This document shows, piece by piece, positions 1 through 9,364 of a stretch of DNA of 59,963 nucleotides (position 1 is its first letter; each line of letters begins with the position of its first letter). This DNA comes from Akkermansia muciniphila (lineage in GTDB: Bacteria; Verrucomicrobiota; Verrucomicrobiia; Verrucomicrobiales; V1-33). The stretch lies in the NCBI GenBank assembly GCA_943333275.1, contig CALQSQ010000022.1, positions 1 to 59,963 of the forward strand, read 5' to 3'. The position numbers were made by a program, and so were the translations under genes. The notes beneath the pieces were generated by a model. The model had not been told where the DNA came from. It searched no databases and was given only the letters and a program-made list of their open reading frames with translations.

Positions 1-92
1 ACACCAACGGATCCACCAGCATCCTCATGCGCCCACCTGACAAAAAGCAGCGCCCCAAGCTACTGCTCCACATTGGCAAAAAACTCGACTGA
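1..92 (+). CDS. Truncated 3' end of an unidentified CDS
   Basis: Reading from base 3 there is an open frame that ends at TGA (90-92) and encodes about 29 residues, finishing in LLLHIGKKLD. The gene would begin before the window. The piece is too short to identify, and it is followed by a 24-bp tandem duplication and then a gene on the opposite strand. It could equally be a chance open frame. Confidence 0.3.
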   Translation, partial: TNGSTSILMRPPDKKQRPKLLLHIGKKLD

Positions 93-99
93 AAAACTT

Positions 100-147
100 G
101 TCCCTCTTTGAGTGCTACAAAACGTCCCTCTTTGAAAGCTACACGAC
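100..147. repeat. 24-bp tandem duplication, two copies
   Basis: Two adjacent 24-bp copies (100-123 and 124-147) both begin GTCCCTCTTTGA and differ at about four positions. They lie in the gap between the truncated rightward frame and the leftward FAD-dehydrogenase gene. No function is evident. Confidence 0.6.
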
Positions 148-177
148 AGCCTGCACATGGCAGAACCGTCGGCTTCC

Positions 178-1803
178 TCAGGATCCACCCAGCAGCACTT
201 CGGCGATCTTCAATCCATCCACCGCCGCGCTGATGATGCCCCCGGCGTAGCCGGCACCTTCGCCGGCGGGAAAAAGGCCGGGGGTGGACAGACTTTGCAG
301 GGTGGTGGGATCGCGCGTGAGCCGGACCGGACTGGAACTGCGCGTTTCCACAGCCGTGAGCAGGGCCTCGGGATTGGCAAAGCCGCGGAGCTGGCGTTCA
401 ATCATCGGAATGGCGGCGCGCAGGGTGTTGAGCACGAAATCTGGCAGGCACGAACGCAGGTCCGAAGGGGTGACACCGGGCCGATAGCTGGGAACCACGG
501 CCCCAAGTTTCTGCGTGGGCCTCCGTGCGAGGAAATCGCCAATGGTCTGGATGGGAGCATGATAATTTCCCCCTCCCTCACGGAACGCGCGCTGCTCCCA
601 GTGGCGTTGGAAATCGACACCAGCGAGCGGGTGATCCGCCGTGGAGCCATAATCCGCGGGCGATACATCAACCATGAATCCCGCGTTGGCATTGGCTTCG
701 GCACGGGCGTAGCTGCTCATGCCATTCGTAACCAGCCCGCCGGGTTCGGAGGACGAGGCCACCACCAATCCGCCGGGACACATGCAAAAGCTGTAGGCCG
801 TGCGGTTGCTTTGCGGATGGTGATAGACAAATTTATACGGCGCGGCGCCCAGGCCTGCATGACCTGCGAAGACCCCGTACTGCGTGCGGTCGATGGCGGC
901 TTGCGGATGCTCGACCCGAACGCCGATGGACAACGGTTTCGCCTCCATGGTCACACCCTGGGCATGCAGCGCGGCGAAGGTATCGCGCGAGCTGTGGCCG
1001 ATCGCGAGAATGACCTGCGCGGTGGGGAGGATTTCCCCGCTGGCCAGCCTGGCTCCGGTCACCCGGCCGAGATCATCCAGGACCAATTCTTGAAAGCGGG
1101 TTTCAAATCGCACCTCGCCACCGAGCTGAATGATTTCCTCGCGCAAATGACGCACCACTTTGATCAACCGGTCGGTGCCGATGTGGGGCCGCGCCTTGAT
1201 CAGAATGTCCTCGGGGGCACCGGCCACCACCATTTCCTGCAGAATCCAGGGGATGCGGTGTTCGCGATCCTTGATCTGCGTGTAGAGCTTGCCGTCGGAA
1301 AATGTTCCCGCGCCCCCTTCCCCGAACTGCACATTGGAGTCCGGCTCCAGTCCGGCAGTCCCCCGCCAGAAACCCGTGACATCCCGGGCGCGCGGCCCGG
1401 CGGGTTTGCCGCGCTCGATCAGAATCGGCCGCCATCCTGCACGCGCCAGCAACAACCCGCAGAACAATCCGCAGGGCCCGGTGCCAATGATCACCGGCCG
1501 CAGGTCCGGAGCGGCCGGGGGCGATTTTAGGACCTGCAGCGCTCCATAATTCCGGTCCGGAGCAGGCCGGACCTGACACAAATTTCGCTGATGCCCCTGG
1601 ATGACCGCCTCCTCATCCACCACGCTGACCTCAATCGTATAGACAAAACTGACCGCGCTCTTCTTGCGCGCATCGATCGCCCGCTGCCGCACCTCCATCC
1701 CCAGCAGCGCCCCCTCCACGATCCCCAGCGCCTGAACCACCGCAGGCCGGAGCATTTCAGGGGTGTGGGTGATCGGAAGAACAAGTTGCGTAATTTCCAG
1801 CAT
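178..1803 (-). CDS. FAD-dependent dehydrogenase (COG2509-like)
   Basis: This 541-residue protein matches the uncharacterised FAD-dependent dehydrogenase family. A 100-residue N-terminal domain resembling that of bacterial COG2509 proteins precedes a Rossmann dinucleotide-binding loop, GTGPCG, at residues 107-112, with an acidic residue (E130) ending the second strand as expected for FAD ribose binding. The last 34 residues carry the second FAD-contact segment, starting GLFPAGEGAGYAGG. Length and domain order fit the family. The reaction and substrate are not known; such proteins are presumed cytosolic flavoenzymes. It is a single gene, with an ATG start at 1803. A 457-aa open frame on the other strand is a GC-rich shadow. 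Confidence 0.9.
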   Translation of the reverse strand: MLEITQLVLPITHTPEMLRPAVVQALGIVEGALLGMEVRQRAIDARKKSAVSFVYTIEVSVVDEEAVIQGHQRNLCQVRPAPDRNYGALQVLKSPPAAPDLRPVIIGTGPCGLFCGLLLARAGWRPILIERGKPAGPRARDVTGFWRGTAGLEPDSNVQFGEGGAGTFSDGKLYTQIKDREHRIPWILQEMVVAGAPEDILIKARPHIGTDRLIKVVRHLREEIIQLGGEVRFETRFQELVLDDLGRVTGARLASGEILPTAQVILAIGHSSRDTFAALHAQGVTMEAKPLSIGVRVEHPQAAIDRTQYGVFAGHAGLGAAPYKFVYHHPQSNRTAYSFCMCPGGLVVASSSEPGGLVTNGMSSYARAEANANAGFMVDVSPADYGSTADHPLAGVDFQRHWEQRAFREGGGNYHAPIQTIGDFLARRPTQKLGAVVPSYRPGVTPSDLRSCLPDFVLNTLRAAIPMIERQLRGFANPEALLTAVETRSSSPVRLTRDPTTLQSLSTPGLFPAGEGAGYAGGIISAAVDGLKIAEVLLGGS

Positions 1804-1900
1804 TGGGCGGGGAGTCTAGTGGACTGAAAAAATAAATCTAAAGATTTGCAGTGCCTCACTCCGCATTTATTTTCTGTGGCGCTGTTCAAAACCCTGATCA

Positions 1901-2425
1901 ATGTATCATACCCCCGATATGCGACCAGAATCTTTACACCGTCAGGAAAAAAATGGCACCCCCTCCACCGTGGATCAAGACGAAGAAGAGGAAAATGAAT
2001 ACTACGAACGACTCGCCGGCCGGGCAGGCAATTGGGAGTTGAGTCAGAAACCGCGTCCTTTTCACCGTATCGGCAGGTTGCTGTTGGGTGTGGTCTACAA
2101 CTTGTTTTGCTGGGCTGGAATTGTTGGATTGATTTATTGCACTTACAGATACCAGCAGACCGAGGAGAGACAGTGGATGGAGTTTGCGTTGGTCTCGCTG
2201 GTGACTTTCATTATATTCCAAATTGCGCGCTACACCAACGGGCTGGCCTTGCTCTGCCCTCTCTGCCACGGCACTCCCCTCTACGAGAAAAGCTGCCGAA
2301 AACATCCCCGGGCCAATAAATATGGGTTTCTAAACCACCGCGCCTCCACGGTGTTCTCCATCATTACCCGGGGCCGGTTTAACTGCATGTATTGCGGCAC
2401 TCCCTTCCGGCTGCGAGGACGCTGA
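1901..2425 (+). CDS. Small membrane protein with a zinc ribbon
   Basis: This 174-residue protein is not assignable to a named family. It has an acidic, soluble N-terminus (about residues 1-50), two hydrophobic membrane segments (about 59-83 and 94-110), and a C-terminal part with two CxxC pairs, CPLC (119-122) and CMYC (162-165), that probably bind one zinc ion. Basic residues near the C-terminus suggest a cytoplasmic side. An alternative ATG lies six codons downstream, at 1919. It lies just upstream of a glycosyltransferase gene (22 bp gap), so the two may be cotranscribed. No catalytic residues are recognisable. Confidence 0.7.
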   Translation: MYHTPDMRPESLHRQEKNGTPSTVDQDEEEENEYYERLAGRAGNWELSQKPRPFHRIGRLLLGVVYNLFCWAGIVGLIYCTYRYQQTEERQWMEFALVSLVTFIIFQIARYTNGLALLCPLCHGTPLYEKSCRKHPRANKYGFLNHRASTVFSIITRGRFNCMYCGTPFRLRGR

Positions 2426-2447
2426 GACGCGGCTGGAGCCTCCCGCC

Positions 2448-3785
2448 ATGAATCATCTCGCCTACGTTTTCGAACGCTTTCCCTCGTTTACCCAGACGTT
2501 CTGTGTCCGGGAGATTCTGGAACTGGAGCGCCAGGGACTGCGCCCGCTGCTTTTTTCCATTCACGATGTGCGGGACGAAGCCGTTCAGCATTTCCCGACT
2601 GACCTGCTGGAACGTGTGCATTTCCTGCCTCCGCAAGATGAACTGGTGGCGACGATCCAACAACTCAAGGACGCGCGGCAACTCCCGCAATCCGTGGTGC
2701 TGACCTTGCGGGAATGGGGAGACGCCCCGGACAAGGCCCGCGTCTATGAGGCGGCCTACATTGGATGGAAAATGCAGTCGGCGGGTGTCCGTCATGCCCA
2801 TGCCCATTTCGCCGGACTGGCCGCGCGGACGTGCTGGTGGCTTGGCCAATTCTACCAGCACACCTATGGATTCACCGGCCATGCCAACGACATGTTCGTC
2901 GATCCCGGATTGCCCGTGACGCTGGACCACATGCTCAGGGATTCCGCCTACGTGGCGACCGTCAGTGATTTCACCGCAGACTGGCTGCGCGAAAAATTTC
3001 CCGCCCGGGCGGCGAAAGTTCACCGGGTTTACAATGGCCTGGACCTCGCCGCGATCACGCAGCAGACGGTCGGCAGACCGAAAATCCAGCCGCCGCTCAT
3101 CTACAGCGTCGGCCGCTTGATTGAAAAAAAGGGATTCGACGACCTGATCCGCGCCTGTGCCGTGTTGCGAAAGGAAGGCAAACATTTCCAGTGCGCCATC
3201 GCGGGGGACGGCCCGCTGGAGGCTGAACTCAGCGCGCTAATCCAGGCTGCGGGTCTTGGAGAAACGGTCCGCCTGCTGGGCGCCCAATCCCAGCCTCAGA
3301 TCCTCGAACAACTCGCCCGCGCCAGCATCTTCGCCCTGCCCTGCGTCACCGAGCGCGATGGCGGCAAGGACAACCTCCCGACCGTGCTCATGGAAGCGAT
3401 GGCCACCGCTCTGCCCTGCGTCTCGACCAGGGTGGCCGGTGTGCCGGAAATGGTGCTTCATGGAAAAACCGGTTTGCTCTGCGAGGAACGCCAGCCGGAA
3501 ATCTTTGCCAGCCTGCTGGCGCGGCTGCTGGAAAGTCCTGAAATGGCCAAAACCTTCGGCGAAGCTGGTCTGGTTCACGCCAGGGAAAATTTCTCCCAGG
3601 AACACACCGCTCGCCAGCTCCTCGCCCTACAGATTGAGTTCGGGGATATAGCCGTGGATGCAAAACTCCAATCCTCGCATGCCTCATTTGGAAAAGCCTG
3701 CCGCCGGCAGCGATGGCATCGACTGGTCCGCTGGTGGCAGCGTCGCAAGCCATCCAAACAAGCCATCCATCCGAAGTCGGCCTAG
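2448..3785 (+). CDS. GT4-family glycosyltransferase
   Basis: This 445-residue protein has the two-domain GT-B layout of family 4 glycosyltransferases. The N-terminal half begins with a segment typical of colanic-acid or lipopolysaccharide transferases (AYVFERFPSFTQTFCVREI). The C-terminal donor-binding half contains SVGRLIEKKGFDDLIRA (from about residue 218) and the EX7E-like stretch around residues 307-340, including EAMATALPCVSTRVAGVPE. It probably transfers a sugar from a nucleotide-sugar to a surface glycan at the cytoplasmic face of the membrane. The last 40 residues form an unusually basic tail that may hold it at the membrane. It ends 6 bp from the convergent pheT gene. Confidence 0.9.
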   Translation: MNHLAYVFERFPSFTQTFCVREILELERQGLRPLLFSIHDVRDEAVQHFPTDLLERVHFLPPQDELVATIQQLKDARQLPQSVVLTLREWGDAPDKARVYEAAYIGWKMQSAGVRHAHAHFAGLAARTCWWLGQFYQHTYGFTGHANDMFVDPGLPVTLDHMLRDSAYVATVSDFTADWLREKFPARAAKVHRVYNGLDLAAITQQTVGRPKIQPPLIYSVGRLIEKKGFDDLIRACAVLRKEGKHFQCAIAGDGPLEAELSALIQAAGLGETVRLLGAQSQPQILEQLARASIFALPCVTERDGGKDNLPTVLMEAMATALPCVSTRVAGVPEMVLHGKTGLLCEERQPEIFASLLARLLESPEMAKTFGEAGLVHARENFSQEHTARQLLALQIEFGDIAVDAKLQSSHASFGKACRRQRWHRLVRWWQRRKPSKQAIHPKSA

Positions 3786-3791
3786 CCCCAA

Positions 3792-6173
3792 TTACCTCAC
3801 TTGCACGGCCAGGGCCTTTTGCAGGGCCGCCAGGATGCGGGTGTGCGCGGCATCGACGACGGAGCTTTCGAGCGTCTTGCCAGAGTCCCGGTAACTGAGG
3901 CGGAAGGCCATGGACTTGGTGCCGGGGGCGACGTTGGCACCCGTATAGAGGTCGAAAAGGGTCACCGATTCCAGCAGCGGCTCCGTGGATTTTTGCGCCG
4001 CGAAGAAATCTTCAAACTGCCCGTGGGTGATTCCATTGGCGACTCCAAGCGCCACGTCGCGGGTGGTGCCGGGGAATTTCGGCAGGCCGGAGAACTTCAC
4101 TTCGTGCGCGGTGGCCTTTTCCAGTTGGTCCACGTTAATTTCGGCGATGAAAATCGGGTGGCGGCCATCCATTTCGCGAACCTGACCGGGGCGCAGTTGC
4201 GCGAGCAGACCGACCGGTTTGCCATTGAGTAAAATTTGTCCTGACAGCAACCAGGTCGTGGTCTTGGCGGGTTTTATCTTGAGCGTGGCACCGGGAGCGA
4301 GGGCATTGATGGCGGCGCGCAGATCATAGAGGTCCGCAGGACGGGCGGCGGGATCGGCCCAGGTGGGTTCCTGCACCGGTCCGCTCAGCAGTATTGCCAG
4401 ATTGATTTTTTCATCCGGCTCCGAACGTTTGCCCTGCGTGAAGACCGTGCCGGCCTCGAAGAGACGGAGGGTGTTGGTGCTCTGGCGGAAATTGTGCGCG
4501 GCACTCGCGAGCAGGCCTGGGATCAGGCTTGGGCGCATTTGGGTGTGGTCATCGCTGAGGGGATTTTTCAACGGCACCGGCGGCTGCGGACCAAGATTGG
4601 TGCCCAGCGACTGCGCCAGTTGGCCGGCTGAAATGAGCTTGATCGTCTGCGCTTCGTGGAAGCCAAGCCCGACGAGCGCCACTTTTCTGGCGTGCAGGAA
4701 ATCATAGGCCAGATCAGCCGGCGATTCATCCGCAAACCAGGCCGTGCGGGTGCCGGGAATGTTTTGGATGCCATGCACGCGCGCGATTTCCTCAACAAGA
4801 TCGACCGGGCGTTGCAGGTCGGCGCGGTAGCTGGGGACGATGAAGTTGTTTCCCTTCGCTTGAAGTCCGAGGCGGCTGAGGAGTTGCGAAATTTCCTCGC
4901 TGGAAAGGTTGGAACCAAGCAGGGTGTTCGCGCGATCAATGTCGAGGGCAATCTCGTCGGTGAGCCGGGGGGCGGCGCCAGCGGTGAGCGTTACCTTTTC
5001 TGCCGTGCCTCCGCAAATTTCCAAAATGAGGCGGGTGGCCAGTTCGCTGGCCGGCAGGACTCCCTGGGGATCGACGCCGCGTTCGAAGCGGTAGCTGGAA
5101 TCCGACATCAGTCCAAGCCTCCGTGAGGTGGAGCGGACATGCGTCGGTGTGAAATAGGCACTCTCCAGAAGGATCGAGGTCGTGGCATCTGAAACCCCAC
5201 TGCTGGCTCCTCCCATGACACCGGCCAGCGCCAGCGCCTGCGTGGGATCCGCTATGACAAGATCGGTTGGCAGCAGTGCGTAATCCTTGCCATCGAGTGC
5301 TGCGAATTTTTCGCCATCAGCGGCAAGACGGATTTGCAATCCGCCGGTCACCTTCGCGGCATCAAAGGCATGCAGCGGCTGCCCCAGTTCCATGAGCACG
5401 AAATTTGTGATGTCCACGACGTTGTTGATCGGGCGCAGGCCGATGCTTTGGAGCTTCTTCAGCAACCACTCCGGACTTGGCCCCACCTTCACGCCGTCGA
5501 TTTTTCGCAGCGTGTAAAATGGACAACGTTCGGACGCAGTCACCTGAATTTCCTGGGCCATTGCGGCCTGCATCGTTCCCGTGTGCTTTCCGGGATTCGC
5601 GTCCTTCAATGCCAGACCGGCCAGCGCGGAAAGCTCCCGGGCCACGCCCAGGTGGCTGAGGCAATCCGGACGATTCGGGGTGATTTCCAATTCGAAAATG
5701 GTGTCGGTATCCAGCACCTCATGCAGAGCCTTCCCCACCGGTGTGGCGGGATCGAGAATCAGCAGGCCTTCGTGGTCCTGGCTCAGGCCCAGTTCCCGGC
5801 CGCTGCACATCATGCCCTGGCTGAGCACGCCGCGCAGTTTGCTTTCCTTGATTTCAAAATTTCCCGGCATCACCGCACCAGGCAGCGCGAGCGGCACCTT
5901 GTCGCCAGCCACGAAATTTTTCGCACCGCAAACAATCTGGCGGGGCTGCCCGCTGCCGTCATCCACCTGGCAAAGACGCAGGCGATCCGCATTCGGATGG
6001 GGCTCAAACGAACTCACCTGCGCGACCACAATCATATCACTGCACACGCCCCGCGTCTCAATGCCCTCGACTTCAATGCCGGCAAACGTCAGCAGATCCG
6101 CCAGCTGCTGGGTCGAGTGCTGGGTGAGGTCGAGGTGGTCCGAGAGCCAGTTGAGGGAGACACGCATGGGCAT
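3792..6173 (-). CDS. pheT: Phenylalanyl-tRNA synthetase beta subunit
   Basis: PheT pairs with PheS to charge tRNA-Phe with phenylalanine. The 793-residue product has the full bacterial layout: an N-terminal tRNA-binding fold (about residues 40-150, with PHPNADRLRLC), a B3/B4 editing domain, a B5 domain, the inactive synthetase core, and a C-terminal ferredoxin-like anticodon-binding domain ending near residue 793. The motif ITPNRPDCLSHLGVARE near residue 165 is diagnostic. No pheS lies beside it in this window, which is a departure from the usual pheST pair. ATG codons at 6173 and 6167 are both possible starts; MRVSLNWL from the second is the more usual N-terminus. Confidence 0.97.
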   Translation of the reverse strand: MPMRVSLNWLSDHLDLTQHSTQQLADLLTFAGIEVEGIETRGVCSDMIVVAQVSSFEPHPNADRLRLCQVDDGSGQPRQIVCGAKNFVAGDKVPLALPGAVMPGNFEIKESKLRGVLSQGMMCSGRELGLSQDHEGLLILDPATPVGKALHEVLDTDTIFELEITPNRPDCLSHLGVARELSALAGLALKDANPGKHTGTMQAAMAQEIQVTASERCPFYTLRKIDGVKVGPSPEWLLKKLQSIGLRPINNVVDITNFVLMELGQPLHAFDAAKVTGGLQIRLAADGEKFAALDGKDYALLPTDLVIADPTQALALAGVMGGASSGVSDATTSILLESAYFTPTHVRSTSRRLGLMSDSSYRFERGVDPQGVLPASELATRLILEICGGTAEKVTLTAGAAPRLTDEIALDIDRANTLLGSNLSSEEISQLLSRLGLQAKGNNFIVPSYRADLQRPVDLVEEIARVHGIQNIPGTRTAWFADESPADLAYDFLHARKVALVGLGFHEAQTIKLISAGQLAQSLGTNLGPQPPVPLKNPLSDDHTQMRPSLIPGLLASAAHNFRQSTNTLRLFEAGTVFTQGKRSEPDEKINLAILLSGPVQEPTWADPAARPADLYDLRAAINALAPGATLKIKPAKTTTWLLSGQILLNGKPVGLLAQLRPGQVREMDGRHPIFIAEINVDQLEKATAHEVKFSGLPKFPGTTRDVALGVANGITHGQFEDFFAAQKSTEPLLESVTLFDLYTGANVAPGTKSMAFRLSYRDSGKTLESSVVDAAHTRILAALQKALAVQVR

Positions 6174-6277
6174 GGGGCGAAGAGGAGGGGAACAGGGAGC
6201 GAAAAAAGGACGGGAGGACGGGCAGGGTTATCTCTGCCTCGCTCCTCCCGTCAAGAATGGGGTGCGCTGGGCGCGGA

Positions 6278-6904
6278 CTATTGCGTCGGAGCTTTGGCGG
6301 CTGCCTTCAGGGTGATGCTTTCAATGACCACATCCGTCACCGGAACGTTCTGCATGGGGGCCTCGTGCAGGGCACCGTCGCCGCCGCGGGCCATGAGGGG
6401 TTTGGTGGCGACGGGGACGGCCTTGATTTTATCCACGACTTCGAGTCCGGCCGTGACCTTGCCGAAGACGGCGTAGCCTGCGCCATCGGGGCGTGGTTTG
6501 TTGAGTCCGGCGTTGTCCACCACGTTGATGAAGAACTGGGAGGTGGCGCTGTCCGGGGCATTGGTGCGGGCCATGGCCAGCGTGCCGCGATCATTTTTCA
6601 GCCCGTTGTCGGCTTCATTTTTGATGGGGGCGTTGACCTCTTTTTGCTCATGTTTGCCGTCATCCTTTTTGGCGAAACCACCGCCTTGAATCATGAACGT
6701 GGACATGACGCGATGGAAGACGGTGCCATCGTAAAATTTCTTATCGACATACTTCAGGAAATTTTCCACGGAGACCGGGGCCTTGTCCTTGAAGAGTTCG
6801 ACGGTGATCGTGCCTTGGTTGGTTTTGATTTCGACCGTGGGGTTTTGCGCGAGGGCGAAACTGGGAACCAGGGCGGCGAGGAGCTGGAGGAAATGACGTT
6901 TCAT
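6278..6904 (-). CDS. Secreted cyclophilin-type peptidyl-prolyl isomerase
   Basis: A 208-residue precursor with a signal peptide ([19 protein letters not shown]) followed by a cyclophilin domain starting [15 protein letters not shown]. Family signatures are visible: [28 protein letters not shown] and SQFFINV. It speeds cis-trans isomerisation of prolyl bonds and probably acts in the periplasm. An in-frame ATG 27 codons upstream gives an arginine/proline-rich extension without signal-peptide character, so the start at 6904 is preferred. It is the fourth gene of the run yqeY-ispD-M16-cyclophilin-pheT, 37 bp after the peptidase and 104 bp before pheT. Confidence 0.95.
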   Translation of the reverse strand: MKRHFLQLLAALVPSFALAQNPTVEIKTNQGTITVELFKDKAPVSVENFLKYVDKKFYDGTVFHRVMSTFMIQGGGFAKKDDGKHEQKEVNAPIKNEADNGLKNDRGTLAMARTNAPDSATSQFFINVVDNAGLNKPRPDGAGYAVFGKVTAGLEVVDKIKAVPVATKPLMARGGDGALHEAPMQNVPVTDVVIESITLKAAAKAPTQ

Positions 6905-6941
6905 GGGGTGGGATTTGGGTGATTGATGAGAATGGGCGGGA

Positions 6942-8222
6942 TTATGCCTCCTTGAGGGCTTTCTGCAAGTCCGCCTGCGCGGCATCCGGCCCGACGACCG
7001 CCAGGCCGCAGTTGGCGAGGGTGAAGATTTCGGCCGCCAGTTCCTGGATCTGCGCGGCCGTCACCTTGCGCAGCCGTTCCTGGGCCGTGCCGGAGTCAAT
7101 AACCTCGCGATGAAACAGCAGGGACTCGCCAATCCACAGCATGGCATTGGCCGTGCTTTCCAGCCCCATGCGGGTGCTGCCGATGGAGTAGGAAATGGCC
7201 CGGTCCAATTCAGATTTGGGAATGGGCTTCTCCGCGAGACGTCGCAGTTCCTTCCAGATGAGCTGCAGGGCCTTGTGGGTATTGGCGGGATCCACCCCGG
7301 CGAACACTTGGAAGAGCCCCGTATCGCTCAGAACATTGGGATCGGTGTCGATCTGATAGCACCAGCCGCGTTTCTCACGCAGCTCATTCCAAAGCCGACT
7401 GCTGGTATTCTCTCCGGCCACGACGCTGAGCAGGCGCATGACTTCGAGCGAGGGCAGTTTGTCCCGCCCCGGAGTGTGGCAGGCGAGCGCAATCTGCGTC
7501 TGCTCAATCGCGCGGTTTTCCACCTGGACTTGCGGCCCACGGGCGAAACTCCGGCGGGGATTTGGGCGCAGGGCCGGGCGGCGGCCCGAGCTGAGCCGCT
7601 TGCCATACAGGGTGTTGAGCGTCTTTACGACGACGTCCGGCTGGATATTTCCGGCCACGGCCATCACGATATTTTTCTGACCGTAGTGGGTCTTGGTGTG
7701 ATTGATCAGATGCTGGCGGCTGATGCGGCGCAGGCTTTTTTCATCGCCGGAAATCGGCCGTCCCAGCGGGTGCTTCGGCCACATGACCATGCTGAGCAGG
7801 TCCTCCGCGCGGCTCGCGGGCTGCTCCTGATACATGGAAATCTCCTCGCTGATCACCTCGCGCTCGCGCTCAATTTCCTCGGCGGGAAAGGTGGAGTTGA
7901 TAAACATGTCCAGCAGCACTTCCGAAAAATGGGCGAACTCCTCGGCCGGGCCGCGCAAATAGAAACAGGAATGCTCCTCGCTGGTGAAGGCGTCCGCACT
8001 GCCGCCGAGTGTCTCGGTGGCCAGACTCAACTGGCGGGCGCTCCGCGTAGAGGTTCCCTTGAAGAAAAGATGCTCGGCGAAATGGGCCAGACCACTCTGG
8101 GCACCGGGATCGTGCCGGGCGCCAATGTCCACAAAGATGCCCACGGAGACGCTTTCCATGCCGGGCATTTCCATCATGGCGATGGGGACGCCGTTTTCGA
8201 GTTTCAAGACTTGGGGTTTCAT
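6942..8222 (-). CDS. M16-family (insulinase-type) zinc peptidase
   Basis: This 426-residue protein has the inverted zinc site of M16 peptidases: H47-F-A-E50-H51, with a downstream acidic helix ([14 protein letters not shown], from about residue 115) supplying the third ligand. The length fits the two-domain bacterial/mitochondrial-processing-peptidase-like subgroup. No signal peptide is seen, so it is probably cytoplasmic. Its ATG overlaps the stop codon of ispD in an ATGA (8219-8222), so translation of the two is probably coupled. The natural substrate of these enzymes is generally unknown. Confidence 0.95.
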   Translation of the reverse strand: MKPQVLKLENGVPIAMMEMPGMESVSVGIFVDIGARHDPGAQSGLAHFAEHLFFKGTSTRSARQLSLATETLGGSADAFTSEEHSCFYLRGPAEEFAHFSEVLLDMFINSTFPAEEIEREREVISEEISMYQEQPASRAEDLLSMVMWPKHPLGRPISGDEKSLRRISRQHLINHTKTHYGQKNIVMAVAGNIQPDVVVKTLNTLYGKRLSSGRRPALRPNPRRSFARGPQVQVENRAIEQTQIALACHTPGRDKLPSLEVMRLLSVVAGENTSSRLWNELREKRGWCYQIDTDPNVLSDTGLFQVFAGVDPANTHKALQLIWKELRRLAEKPIPKSELDRAISYSIGSTRMGLESTANAMLWIGESLLFHREVIDSGTAQERLRKVTAAQIQELAAEIFTLANCGLAVVGPDAAQADLQKALKEA

Positions 8223-8875
8223 GGGGGGGGCAGCAGGAGGAGTTCGGCCAGTCGGAGATCGGCGGGGAAGGTGATTTTGGGATTTGGGGTGAAACTTTCC
8301 ACCAACTGCACGGCCATACCGGCGCGCTGGAGGGCGGAAACCTCATCCGTCACGAGCAGTTGCTCGCGCAGGATGATTTCGTAAGCCGCGACGAGACGTG
8401 GGCGCTCGGCAACTTGCGGAGTTTCCATGCTCCAAAGGTGGGCGCGGTCAAGTATTTCCGGCGTGACAATGAGGTCGGCGGTGGCGCGTTTCAGCGTTTC
8501 GGTCACGGGTCGGGCCAGGGCGGCGGCCCCGTGTTCCCTCGCCGCAGCGATGGTTCGTTTGATGGTTTCCGGGGTGATAAGGGGCCGGGCCCCGTCGTGC
8601 ACCGCCACGTAGGGAAAGGCGGCCGCCTGCAATCCCGCCCAGACCGAATCCCGGCGCTCCGCTCCCCCACCAATCACACGGCAATGCCCGGGCAGCGTGA
8701 GTTGCGCTGCCCGCTCCGGCGGGGCGATGAGCAAAATTTCCCCAATTTCATTGCACTCCGCAAACGCCCGCAGGGTCCGCTGCAGCAGGGGTTCGCCATT
8801 CAGAGGCATGAGCAGTTTGTCGGCTCCCATGCGTCGGGAGCCTCCGGCGGCGACAATGATGGCGGTGGTGGTCAG
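8219..8875 (-). CDS. ispD: 2-C-methyl-D-erythritol 4-phosphate cytidylyltransferase
   Basis: IspD joins CTP to methylerythritol 4-phosphate in the MEP isoprenoid pathway. The first ATG (8830) gives MGADKLLMPL, which lacks the conserved CTP-binding loop. Reading the same frame upstream gives TAIIVAAGGSRRMGADK, the expected loop, so the true start must be upstream. No ATG, GTG or TTG lies between 8830 and the in-frame TAA near 8910. The best candidate is CTG at 8873-8875, giving 218 residues. The C-terminal half has TDEVSALQ and NPKITFPADLRLAE, typical of IspD. It begins about 30 bp after yqeY ends and overlaps the M16 gene by 4 bp, so coupling to yqeY translation may help a weak start. Confidence 0.9.
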   Translation of the reverse strand: MTTTAIIVAAGGSRRMGADKLLMPLNGEPLLQRTLRAFAECNEIGEILLIAPPERAAQLTLPGHCRVIGGGAERRDSVWAGLQAAAFPYVAVHDGARPLITPETIKRTIAAAREHGAAALARPVTETLKRATADLIVTPEILDRAHLWSMETPQVAERPRLVAAYEIILREQLLVTDEVSALQRAGMAVQLVESFTPNPKITFPADLRLAELLLLPPP

Positions 8876-8905
8876 TGGAAGGAAATAGGGGAAAGAGATG
8901 AGGCT

Positions 8906-9364
8906 TTAGCCAAGCTTGGCATTGACCGCTGAACTGAGCGTTTTGCCATCGATGCGTCCGGCAGCGCGCTCATTGAGCAGTTTCATCACCGCACCCATTT
9001 CCTTTTTGCTGGTGGCGCCGACCTCCTGAATCACGGCGGCCACGAGCGCATCCACCTCGGCGGCGCTCAGGGCGGCGGGAAGGTATTTTTCCAGCACGGC
9101 AATTTCCGCCGTTTCCTTCTCCGCCAATTCCGGGCGTCCCCCTGTGGTGAAACTCTCCACGGAGTCCTGGCGTTGTTTAATTTGCTTTCGGACCACCGCG
9201 ATGGCCTCGCCCTCCGGCAGCACCCCCTGCGGCCCCAGGCCCTTCTCGACGCAAACGTTCATAAAGGCGGTTTTCAGGCCCCGGATGGCGCCGAGCGCGA
9301 TCTGGTCCTTGGATTTCATGGCCTCTTTCATGTCGGCCAGCAGTTGGTCTTGGATGGTTGTCAT
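8906..9364 (-). CDS. yqeY: YqeY-like GatB-related protein
   Basis: A 152-residue protein of the GatB/YqeY domain family. It begins MTTIQDQLLADMKEAMKSKD and carries typical blocks such as LGAIRGLKTA, EKETAEIAVLEKYLPAALSA and MGAVMKLL. YqeY resembles the tail domain of the GatB amidotransferase subunit; its own role is unsettled, though tRNA binding has been suggested. Longer in-frame starts up to 9535 add a tryptophan-rich, non-conserved extension, so ATG 9364 is chosen. It is the first gene of the leftward run to pheT, and its upstream side is the repeat-rich island. Confidence 0.93.
   Translation of the reverse strand: MTTIQDQLLADMKEAMKSKDQIALGAIRGLKTAFMNVCVEKGLGPQGVLPEGEAIAVVRKQIKQRQDSVESFTTGGRPELAEKETAEIAVLEKYLPAALSAAEVDALVAAVIQEVGATSKKEMGAVMKLLNERAAGRIDGKTLSSAVNAKLG

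Noticed and set aside
157..1530. 457-aa open frame on the plus strand
   Set aside because: It lies antisense to the FAD-dependent dehydrogenase, with no domain and a typical GC-rich shadow composition.
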